A model generated the notes under the pieces. That model saw only the letters and a program-made list of their open reading frames with translations. It was not told the DNA's origin and searched no databases. Both the position numbers and the translations under genes were made by a program. This document shows positions 1 to 5,444 of a DNA stretch of 11,099 nucleotides, piece by piece; the stretch's first letter is position 1, and every line of letters begins with the position of its first letter. The DNA comes from JBBDSV01 sp040904785 (GTDB taxonomy: Bacteria > Actinomycetota > Nitriliruptoria > Nitriliruptorales > Nitriliruptoraceae). The stretch covers positions 1-11,099 of the forward strand of contig JBBDSV010000010.1 in the NCBI GenBank assembly GCA_040904785.1, in the 5' to 3' direction.

Positions 1-66
1 CCGCAGCCCGGTTCGCGCCGGCTACGGGAGCGGTCTAATAATGATCGTGCGCGCACGGTCGGCCGG

Positions 67-83
67 CCCGGCGTCGTGCCGGG
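67..83 (-). terminator. Possible hairpin downstream of the dodecin gene
   Basis: A 6-bp perfect inverted repeat (CCCGGC / GCCGGG) with a 5-nt loop lies about 95 nt past the dodecin stop, where the leftward leuB-ilvE-dodecin transcript could end. There is no T-run, and short GC hairpins are common in such DNA, so this is only a candidate. The rest of 1-178 holds no convincing gene. It contains two short palindromes, at 47-56 and 150-161, and an AT-rich patch at 35-45. Confidence 0.22.
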
Positions 84-178
84 AACGGGTCGTGACCGTG
101 AATCGCATGACCGCTCCTCGAACGGAGAGAACGCAGCGACGATACCGCCGCGGCCGGCCGCTTGTCGAGCCTGGCCGC

Positions 179-385
179 TCAGTCCTCGATGCGGAAGCCA
201 ACCTGCAACGTGACCTGCGTGTGCTGCGGCTCGCCGTCCTTGATCCATCCGCGGATCTCGGTGACCTCGAACCAGTCGAGGTTGCGGGTCGTCTCACTCG
301 CCTTGGTGATGGCCCGCCGGATGGCTGCGTCGATGCCGTCCTTGGACGAACCGACGAGCTCGATCTTCTTGTAGACGTTTGACAC
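179..385 (-). CDS. Dodecin family flavin-binding protein
   Basis: Small protein of 68 aa, the usual dodecin length. Dodecins form hollow dodecamers in the cytoplasm that bind riboflavin, FMN or FAD and are thought to store or buffer flavins. The sequence has the family layout: an N-terminal strand with YKKIELVG, a single amphipathic helix (about residues 15-33), then two strands containing DWFEV and QVTLQVGF and ending RIED. Trp38 matches the flavin-stacking Trp and Gln57 the conserved flavin-contacting Gln of characterised dodecins. The start is GTG at 385, chosen because AAGGAG sits 5 nt upstream; the frame stays open to 433, but that extension has no good ribosome site and does not look like dodecin. 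The gene lies 23 nt after ilvE on the same strand, so it is probably the last gene of the leuB-ilvE transcript. The family call is firm; the role in this operon is inference. Confidence 0.93.
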   Translation of the reverse strand: MSNVYKKIELVGSSKDGIDAAIRRAITKASETTRNLDWFEVTEIRGWIKDGEPQHTQVTLQVGFRIED

Positions 386-390
386 GTCTG

Positions 391-396
391 CTCCTT
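391..396 (-). promoter_or_regulatory. Ribosome binding site of the dodecin gene
   Basis: AAGGAG on the minus strand, 5 nt before the GTG at 385. It decides the start in favour of the 68-aa protein over the 84-aa open frame. Confidence 0.75.
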
Positions 397-408
397 GCCT
401 CGTGGCAC

Positions 409-1338
409 TCACGCGTCGACGTGGGTGAGCCAACCGTCGTAACGATCGATGCGACCCCGCACCGCATCGATGAACATCGTCTGCACCGCTTCGGTCACCG
501 GGCCGCGCTTGCCGAGCTCGCGTCCGTCGACCTCACGGATCGGCGTCAGCTCTGCCGCGGTCCCGGTGAGGAAGGCCTCCTCGGCGAGATACAGGTCGGA
601 CCGCTGCAGGCTGCGTTCCACGACCTCGTAGCCGAGGTCACGCGCGATCTCCATGACACTCGTCCGGGTGATCCCCCCGAGCGGGCCGTCCGACAGTGGC
701 GGCGTGGCAATGACGCCGTCGTTGACGACGAAAAGGTTCTCGCCGGTCCCTTCGACGACGAATCCTTCCTCGTTCATCATGATCGCCTCGTCGTAGCCGG
801 CACGCAAGGCATCGACCTTGGCCAGCGACGAGTTGAGGTATTGCCCGTTGGCCTTGCCTGCCGGCGGAATCGTGTTCTTGCCGATGCGCCGGTAGGAGCT
901 GATCATGACACGCACACCGTTGACGAGCGAGTCCTCCCCCAGGTATGCGCCCCACTGCCAGGACGCCATGATGACCTGCGGGGTCGCTGGCAGGGGGTTG
1001 AGTCCGATCTCTCCGTAGGACAGGATGATCGTGGGGCGGATGTAGCACCCGTCGTGGTGTTCGTTGACGCGGATGAGGTCGGCAGCGACCTCACAGAGGT
1101 CATCGACGGTGTAGGGAATCGTGTCCAACGGCGGGTAGAGCCGTGCCGATGCCAGCAGTCGTGTCATGTGCTCGCGCAGTCGGAACACGGCCGGTCCGCG
1201 GTCGGTGGGATATGCCCGGATGCCCTCGAAGACGCCGTAGCCGTAGTGGAGGGTCGGTGTCAGGACGTGCACGGTGGCGTCGTCCCAGTCGACGAGCGCG
1301 CCGTCCATCCAGATCTTGGTCGCCTTGGGGAACGGCAT
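409..1338 (-). CDS. ilvE: Branched-chain amino acid aminotransferase IlvE
   Basis: PLP-dependent fold-type IV aminotransferase of 309 aa, the same length as E. coli IlvE. It catalyses the last step of leucine, isoleucine and valine synthesis, passing an amino group from glutamate to the branched 2-oxo acids. Visible motifs are HYGYGVFEGIRAY near residues 31-43, the PLP-lysine region GKANGQYLNS with Lys162 as the expected Schiff-base lysine, the class IV signature EGTGENLF (196-203), GGITR (221-225) and FLTGTAAELTPI (256-267). The ATG at 1338 is supported by GAGGAG about 8 nt upstream. The frame is open further upstream to 1521, but there it runs through leuB coding sequence. It lies 40 nt after leuB and 23 nt before dodecin on the same strand. 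Pairing with leuB fits a role in leucine synthesis. A D-amino-acid transaminase is the main alternative in this fold, but the motifs favour IlvE. Confidence 0.95.
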   Translation of the reverse strand: MPFPKATKIWMDGALVDWDDATVHVLTPTLHYGYGVFEGIRAYPTDRGPAVFRLREHMTRLLASARLYPPLDTIPYTVDDLCEVAADLIRVNEHHDGCYIRPTIILSYGEIGLNPLPATPQVIMASWQWGAYLGEDSLVNGVRVMISSYRRIGKNTIPPAGKANGQYLNSSLAKVDALRAGYDEAIMMNEEGFVVEGTGENLFVVNDGVIATPPLSDGPLGGITRTSVMEIARDLGYEVVERSLQRSDLYLAEEAFLTGTAAELTPIREVDGRELGKRGPVTEAVQTMFIDAVRGRIDRYDGWLTHVDA

Positions 1339-1378
1339 GCTTGAAGCTCCTCGCTGGGGACGGTCGCGCCCCCGTCTT

Positions 1379-2458
1379 CTAGGCGGCAGATTTGTCGTCG
1401 ACCACGAGCGTGGCGAGACGGTTGCCGACGTCAGCGGTGGAGTATTCCACGCCGTCGACAGCGCGGTCGCCGCGTCCGGCGAGTTCGGTCGCCACGGCCC
1501 GGTCGACGCGTGCGGCGGCACCGTGTTCGCCGAGGAAGTCGAACATCTGACCGAGACTCATGATGGCGGCGACCGGATCGGCCCGGCCGGTGCCAACGAT
1601 GTCGGGTGCCGAGCCGTGCACCGGCTCGAACATCGATGGTGAACGGCGTGTCGGGTCGAGGTTTCCGGAGGCCGCCAGGCCGATGCCTCCCTGCACGGCG
1701 GCACCGAGGTCGGTGATGATGTCGCCGAAGAGGTTCTCGGTCACAACGACGTCGAATCGTTCTGGCTGGTTCACAAAGAACATGCAGGCGGCATCGACAT
1801 GCAGGTAGTCGCGTTCGATGTCCGCGAAGTCCGCCTCGCCGACCTCGGTGAATGTGCGGTACCACAGGTCGCCGGCAAAGGTCAGCACGTTGGTCTTGTG
1901 CACCAGTGTGCACTTCCCGTTGCGCGTGGAAGCGAGCTCGAATGCGTATCGCACGGCGCGTTCGACGCCGTGGCGCGTGTTGAGACTCTCCTGTGTCGCG
2001 ACTTCGGCCGCCGTCCCGCGATAGAGGACCCCGCCAGCACCGGTGTAGGGGCCTTCGGTGTTCTCCCGCACGACGACGAAGTCGCAGCGTTCGGGCGTCA
2101 GGCCGGCAACCGGCGTCTGCACGCCGGGATAGAGCTTGATGGGGCGAAGGTTGATGTACTGGTCGAACGCAAACCGCAGCCGAAGCAGCAGGCCGCGTTC
2201 GAGCACGCCAGGCGGGACGTCCGGGGTGCCGATGGCACCGAGGTAGATGGCGTCGAACGTGCGCAGTTCCTCGAGCGTCTCGTCGGGCAGGATCTCCCCG
2301 GAAGCCAGATAGCGCCTGCCGCCCAGGTCATACTCGACCCGTTCGGTGGCGAATCCTTCCGCCGTCTCGAGCGCGTCGAGCACTTTGCAGCCTTCGGCGA
2401 TGACCTCCGGGCCGATGCCGTCACCGGCGAGCAGCGCGATCCGGTGTGTCCTGCCCAC
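1379..2458 (-). CDS. leuB: 3-isopropylmalate dehydrogenase LeuB
   Basis: NAD-dependent oxidative decarboxylase of 359 aa that converts 3-isopropylmalate to 2-oxoisocaproate, the third dedicated step of leucine synthesis. Motifs of the isocitrate/isopropylmalate dehydrogenase family are clear: AGDGIGPEV (11-19), the substrate arginines in GLLLRLRF and INLRP (89-106), VVVRENTEGPYTG (128-140), the catalytic lysine in HKTNVL (Lys188), metal-binding aspartates at HVDAA (Asp222) and GDIITD (245-250), and EPVHGSAPDI (278-287). ERGLLLRLRF and EGPYTG closely resemble the M. tuberculosis enzyme rather than E. coli LeuB. The GTG at 2458 is chosen because a perfect AGGAGG lies 5 nt upstream; an ATG at 2476 has no such site. 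It is the first gene of leuB-ilvE-dodecin. The rest of the leucine pathway (leuA, leuC, leuD) lies at the other end of the window. Isocitrate or tartrate dehydrogenase is possible but less likely. Confidence 0.94.
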   Translation of the reverse strand: MGRTHRIALLAGDGIGPEVIAEGCKVLDALETAEGFATERVEYDLGGRRYLASGEILPDETLEELRTFDAIYLGAIGTPDVPPGVLERGLLLRLRFAFDQYINLRPIKLYPGVQTPVAGLTPERCDFVVVRENTEGPYTGAGGVLYRGTAAEVATQESLNTRHGVERAVRYAFELASTRNGKCTLVHKTNVLTFAGDLWYRTFTEVGEADFADIERDYLHVDAACMFFVNQPERFDVVVTENLFGDIITDLGAAVQGGIGLAASGNLDPTRRSPSMFEPVHGSAPDIVGTGRADPVAAIMSLGQMFDFLGEHGAAARVDRAVATELAGRGDRAVDGVEYSTADVGNRLATLVVDDKSAA

Positions 2459-2463
2459 GTCGT

Positions 2464-2469
2464 CCTCCT
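2464..2469 (-). promoter_or_regulatory. Ribosome binding site of leuB
   Basis: A full-consensus AGGAGG on the minus strand, 5 nt before the GTG at 2458. It fixes the leuB start as GTG in preference to the ATG at 2476. Confidence 0.8.
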
Positions 2470-2511
2470 GCGTCATCCTGGCGCACGGCGGAGGGTGCCG
2501 GACGCACCGGG

Positions 2512-2517
2512 ATCCTA
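2512..2517 (-). promoter_or_regulatory. Possible -10 element of the leuB operon promoter
   Basis: TAGGAT on the minus strand, 53 nt upstream of the leuB start codon, would give a leader of roughly 45 nt. No clear TTGACA-like -35 is seen at 16-18 nt, which is common in actinobacteria but leaves the call weak. The 164-bp gap 2459-2622 must also hold the promoter of the rightward small gene at 2623. I see no obvious attenuator or T-box in this short leader. Confidence 0.33.
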
Positions 2518-2622
2518 ATGGTCTGTCCGCCGGGTGCACGTCCCCACCGTGCCCAGCGCGACCGGGCGATGCCGTTACGGTGGCGGCCGCACGTCCGTAC
2601 GAGCCGGCACGACGGGTCGCCC

Positions 2623-3039
2623 ATGTCGTTCGATGTCACGACCGCCGCGGGACGCCGCGCGTTGCGCGCTGCGTTGCTCGACCTCGCCCCCTGGCTCGCC
2701 GATCCCGTGCAGGGCCCGTCCACGGTGGACGCCGGGATGTGCGAAAGGTGCGCGCGTCACCCGCGCGTGGTCACGACCTGTGGGCCCGGTCCGCTCGCAC
2801 GCTGCCTGCCGTGCGCACGCGCGGCTGGCGTCGACGCATGGTGCAACGGTCACCGCAAGGACGCGGTACGGACCCTGGCGTGGCTCGACACGTTGCCCGA
2901 GTGGTGGGCGACGGCGGTGACCGCCTGGTGGGTGGCAACCGGTGAGGTGCGACCGACGACGGAGCGTGTCAGCCTTCCGGGCCCGTCGCCGACGACGAGG
3001 CGACGTCGGCGTCCCGCAGCGGCACTCCGAGGTCGATGA
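2623..3039 (+). CDS. Cys- and Trp-rich small protein, putative zinc-binding, unknown function
   Basis: Unrecognised protein of 138 aa. Residues 1-35 are ordinary and probably helical. Residues 40-77 carry two CxxC pairs (Cys40/Cys43 and Cys61/Cys64), two more cysteines (53, 74) and histidines at 46 and 77, spaced like a zinc ribbon or a small two-zinc module. Residues 84-107 are rich in Trp (87, 94, 95, 102, 103) and could form an amphipathic helix. The tail (from about 120) is Pro/Arg-rich. Codons have the strong G/C third-position bias of real genes here up to about codon 115. The ATG at 2623 is the best start seen; the ribosome site is weak, and the frame is open further upstream but without coding character. 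The last 71 nt overlap the 3' end of the convergent HAD gene, so the Arg-rich tail may be constrained by that gene. There is no signal peptide or membrane segment. Function is unknown. Confidence 0.68.
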   Translation: MSFDVTTAAGRRALRAALLDLAPWLADPVQGPSTVDAGMCERCARHPRVVTTCGPGPLARCLPCARAAGVDAWCNGHRKDAVRTLAWLDTLPEWWATAVTAWWVATGEVRPTTERVSLPGPSPTTRRRRRPAAALRGR

Positions 3040-3604
3040 GCCATTCCGCGAGCCGGCCGGCACCGCGGAATCGATGGGCTGGCATCCCGGCGGCGCGTGC
3101 CGCTGCAACGTTCGGCGCCCGGTCGTCGACGAAGGCGACCGCCGATGGCGGGACGCTCACGGCCTCCGCCAGGCGGGTGTAGAACGCCGGCTCGGGCTTG
3201 CGTGCACCCAGGTGCACCGAACCGATGATCCGCTCGAACCGACCGGCGAGCACCGTCGTTGCCAACTCGTCGATCCAGTCGGGATAGTTCGATGCCGTGA
3301 CCCGTTCGACGACGCCGGCGAGCCCGTCGAGCAGCACCGCCATGCCGTCGATGTAGTCGATGCCGGCACGGCGGACGCGGTGGAACTCCACCGGGTCGAC
3401 GTCAACGCCCCGGTCGCGATAGTGCTGCCAGTAGTCCACTTCCGAGATCTCGCCACGTTCCAACGCCGGATACATCGCCGGATCCCGCAGCGCGAACAGC
3501 TCCTCAGGCGCACGACCCGTCGCCGCGTGGAGGGCAGCACGAAACGAATCGGTGAGCACCGTGTCCATGAGATCGAAGGCGACGACTCGAATGGCAGTCG
3601 TCAT
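2969..3604 (-). CDS. HAD superfamily hydrolase with a variant DxMDT motif
   Basis: Predicted cytoplasmic HAD-fold enzyme of 211 aa with a C1-type helical cap (about residues 18-95). Motif I is FDLMDT with the nucleophile Asp11. Motif II is VTASNYP (Ser105), the motif III lysine is Lys136 in ARKPEP, and motif IV is AFVDDRAPN (Asp160, Asp161). In phosphatases motif I is normally DxDGT; here the +2 acid/base Asp is replaced by Met13, with an Asp at +3. Other HAD branches (dehalogenases, phosphonatases) also lack the +2 Asp, so phosphatase activity should not be assumed. The ATG at 3604 overlaps the TGA of the upstream lipoprotein gene (TGATG), with no clear Shine-Dalgarno site, so translation is probably coupled. 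Its 3' end overlaps the convergent Cys-rich gene by 71 nt. The substrate is unknown. The family call is firm. Confidence 0.88.
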   Translation of the reverse strand: MTTAIRVVAFDLMDTVLTDSFRAALHAATGRAPEELFALRDPAMYPALERGEISEVDYWQHYRDRGVDVDPVEFHRVRRAGIDYIDGMAVLLDGLAGVVERVTASNYPDWIDELATTVLAGRFERIIGSVHLGARKPEPAFYTRLAEAVSVPPSAVAFVDDRAPNVAAARAAGMPAHRFRGAGRLAEWLIDLGVPLRDADVASSSATGPEG

Positions 3605-4206
3605 CAGGCGGCAGCCAACGTGGACAGTCGCTCGTTGAGCTCACCGCGGGAAAGCGGGCCGAAATGGACGTCGAGCGTCCCGTCGGCCGTCACGAACGCC
3701 CACGCCGGCTGGACCCGCACGCTGAAGCGCGACCACAGGGTGCCGTCGTCGTCGACGATGGTCGTCATGTTCTCTAGGCCGAACTCGTCGACGAACGCGT
3801 GCATCGCGGCGTCATCATCCAGTGCGGCGACCCCGACGAAGACGACATCGGGATGCTGTTCCAGCGCCTCCGCGACCGCGGGGGCCTCGCCACGGCACGT
3901 CGGTCACCAGGGCGCCCACATCCACACGGCGACCGGTTGACCGGCGAAGCGCGACAGATCGAGGCTTCCGCCGGACAACACCCGTGCCGTGAAAGCCAGC
4001 GGATGGTCGTCGTCGGCGGGTTCGGCAGCCGGTGGCGGGGTCGACGGATCCGCAGCTGGATCGTCGGCCGCGCGGTCCGGTGCTGGCGATTCGTCGCGCG
4101 CTTGCGGCTCGGCCGTGTCGAGCGCCGGAGCGTCCGCCGGCGTGGATGTCCCGCACGCAGCGAGCAGGACCGCGAAGATTCCCAGCAACAGCGCTCGCTG
4201 CGCCAC
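3604..4206 (-). CDS. Putative selenocysteine-containing thioredoxin-fold lipoprotein (DsbE/TlpA-like, UPTC motif)
   Basis: Read through one in-frame TGA (3904-3906), this is a 200-aa secreted thiol-disulfide oxidoreductase. Residues 1-18 are a lipoprotein signal peptide (RALLLGIFAVLLAAC, lipobox LAAC, lipidated Cys18). Residues 20-70 are a Pro/Ala/Asp-rich linker, and the thioredoxin-like domain follows. Its active site reads WMWAPW-U101-PTC104, where the family has WCPxC. Downstream are VVFVGVAALDD, a DDDGTLWSRF segment and the cis-Pro loop VQPAWAF, as in M. tuberculosis DsbE/MPT53-type proteins. No other stop interrupts the frame, and codon bias is the same on both sides of the TGA. The GTG at 4206 has GGAGGG 5 nt upstream. 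The downstream HAD gene is coupled by TGATG. Reading TGA as selenocysteine is inference; a nonsense mutation or a single-base error would look the same. The selA/B/C/D genes are not in the window. Confidence 0.78.
3862..3892 (-). promoter_or_regulatory. Candidate bacterial SECIS hairpin downstream of the in-frame TGA
   Basis: In the mRNA, a stem-loop begins 12 nt after the UGA. A 4-bp upper stem CCGC/GCGG closes a GGUC loop 27-30 nt after the UGA. Below it come a 1x1 mismatch, GCC/GGC, a 3-nt bulge, and a lower stem UGGC/GCUG containing G-U pairs. This fits the general bacterial SECIS form as I know it: a small apical loop with G among its first two bases, roughly 16-37 nt from the UGA. GC-rich DNA forms such hairpins easily, so alone this is modest evidence. 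Confidence 0.42.
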
Positions 4207-4211
4207 GTCGG

Positions 4212-4217
4212 CCCTCC
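4212..4217 (-). promoter_or_regulatory. Ribosome binding site of the lipoprotein gene
   Basis: GGAGGG on the minus strand, 5 nt before the GTG at 4206. It decides the start so that the protein begins directly at its signal peptide. The frame is open upstream to 4413, but that part lies inside the divergent M20 gene. The 77-bp gap 4207-4283 must hold promoters for both directions; I see no clear consensus boxes. Confidence 0.7.
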
Positions 4218-4283
4218 GGGTTGCTGCGATAGCGTCGACGGTACCGCTAGATCCGACCGTTTGAGGCGACCGAGGAGTCCGAG

Positions 4284-5444
4284 GTGGACGCACGCGCCCA
4301 CGGCACCGAGGTCGTCGACACGCAGCGAGACGACCTCGTCGCACTCTCGCACGCGATCCACGGCGACGCGGAGCCGGCCTTCGCCGAGCACGTGTCGTCG
4401 GCGCGCGTCGCACAGATGCTCGATGATGCCGGGTTCGCGGTGACCCACGGCACGTGCGGGCTGGACACCGCCGTCGTCGCGACGATCGGCTCGGGACCTT
4501 TACAGCTGGCGCTGTGCGCCGAGTACGACGCGCTGCCGGGAATCGGCCATGCGTGCGGCCACAACATCATCGCCGCGAGCGCCGTCGGTGCCGCGCTCGC
4601 GCTCGCCGGCATCGTCGACGACCTCGGGGTGACGGTTCGCGTGATCGGCACACCGGGAGAAGAAGGCGGAGGTGGCAAGATCCACCTGCTCGAAGGTGGC
4701 GCGTTCGACGGCCTGCACGGCGCGATGATGGTGCACCCGGCACCGATGGACGCACCGGCGATGCCGTGCCTCGCCGTCCAGCAGTTCGCCGTCAGCTATC
4801 ACGGACGTGCCGCACACGCCTCGGCCTACCCGCATCTCGGCATCAACGCCGCCGACGCACTCACCGTCGCCCAGGTGGCCATCGGGTTACTGCGCCAGCA
4901 CATCCGCACCACCGACCGGATCCACGGCATCGTGACCGACGGCGGCGACGCCCCCAACATCGTCCCGGCGCACGCCGGCGGCACGTGGTACGTGCGCGCT
5001 GCGACACTCGAACAGCTGGCCGACATCGCACCACGTGTGCGCCAGTGTTTCGAGGCGGGCGCAACCGCCACCGGCGCGAGCGTTGCGGTCGACGAGCCGG
5101 CACCGCCGTACGCCGAACTCCGCGCCGATGCACGCCTGACCTCGCGCTATGTCGCCGAGGCCGAGGCGTTGGGTCGGCGATTCGATATCGCCGACGAGCC
5201 ACTGCACGGGTCGACGGACATGGGCAACGTGTCCCGGGCGATGCCAGCGATCCATCCGCTGATCGGGATCGACAGCGGCGGAGCGGTCAACCACCAGCCC
5301 GAGTTCGCCGCCGCATGCGTTACCGCGTCCGCGGACCGCGCGGTGCGTGACGGGGCGGTCGCGCTCGCCCGGACCGTCATCGCCACCGCCGAAGACCACG
5401 CGTTGTCGCAGGATCTGCAGGCGACGAGCTACGCGGCATCCTGA
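4284..5444 (+). CDS. M20 family metallopeptidase/amidohydrolase (PM20D2/AbgB-like)
   Basis: Cytoplasmic zinc-dependent hydrolase of 386 aa, related to amidohydrolases that cleave N-acyl amino acids, p-aminobenzoyl-glutamate or unusual dipeptides. Metal-site motifs of the M20D type are visible: GHACGHN with Cys91 and His93, TPGEEGGGGK with Glu126/Glu127, MMVHP with His151, and NHQPEF with His337 near the C-terminus. The inserted dimerisation domain (about residues 165-280) includes YHGRAAHAS and NIVPAHA. The EEGGGGK signature points to the PM20D2-like branch rather than to ArgE or DapE. The start is GTG at 4284, with GAGGAG 6 nt upstream. It is divergent from the lipoprotein gene across 77 bp, and its last 16 nt overlap the convergent murI. 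No signal peptide is seen. The exact substrate cannot be read from sequence. Confidence 0.9.
   Translation: MDARAHGTEVVDTQRDDLVALSHAIHGDAEPAFAEHVSSARVAQMLDDAGFAVTHGTCGLDTAVVATIGSGPLQLALCAEYDALPGIGHACGHNIIAASAVGAALALAGIVDDLGVTVRVIGTPGEEGGGGKIHLLEGGAFDGLHGAMMVHPAPMDAPAMPCLAVQQFAVSYHGRAAHASAYPHLGINAADALTVAQVAIGLLRQHIRTTDRIHGIVTDGGDAPNIVPAHAGGTWYVRAATLEQLADIAPRVRQCFEAGATATGASVAVDEPAPPYAELRADARLTSRYVAEAEALGRRFDIADEPLHGSTDMGNVSRAMPAIHPLIGIDSGGAVNHQPEFAAACVTASADRAVRDGAVALARTVIATAEDHALSQDLQATSYAAS

Noticed and set aside
35..45. AT-rich CTAATAATGAT patch as a promoter -10
   Set aside because: It stands out in GC-rich DNA, but no -35 partner or adjacent gene start is visible in the window to support either direction.
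150..161. A 12-bp palindrome (GCGGCCGGCCGC)
   Set aside because: It has no loop and no conserved context, and pure-GC palindromes of this size are expected by chance in this composition.
41..408. Overlapping open frames on both strands across the dodecin gene
   Set aside because: Arg/Ser-rich translations without domains; the 68-aa dodecin on the minus strand explains the region.
379..1344. A 321-aa open frame on the plus strand opposite ilvE
   Set aside because: Low-complexity composition typical of antisense frames in GC-rich DNA; ilvE on the other strand is certain.
2446..2622. An N-terminal extension of the Cys-rich gene
   Set aside because: It would overlap the leuB start and ribosome site and has no coding character; the ATG at 2623 is preferred.
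3604..3804. The thioredoxin C-terminal half as a separate 66-aa gene starting at the internal ATG
   Set aside because: No ribosome binding site precedes that ATG, it would begin in the middle of the thioredoxin fold, and the same frame is coding continuously up to the TGA at 3904-3906.
3904..3906. Genome-wide reassignment of TGA to Trp or another amino acid
   Set aside because: At least nine other genes in the window end properly at TGA with sensible lengths and operon overlaps, so TGA is a normal stop here.
4207..4413. An N-terminal extension of the lipoprotein
   Set aside because: It is Arg-rich, lies inside the divergent M20 gene, and would bury the signal peptide; the GTG at 4206 has a good ribosome site.
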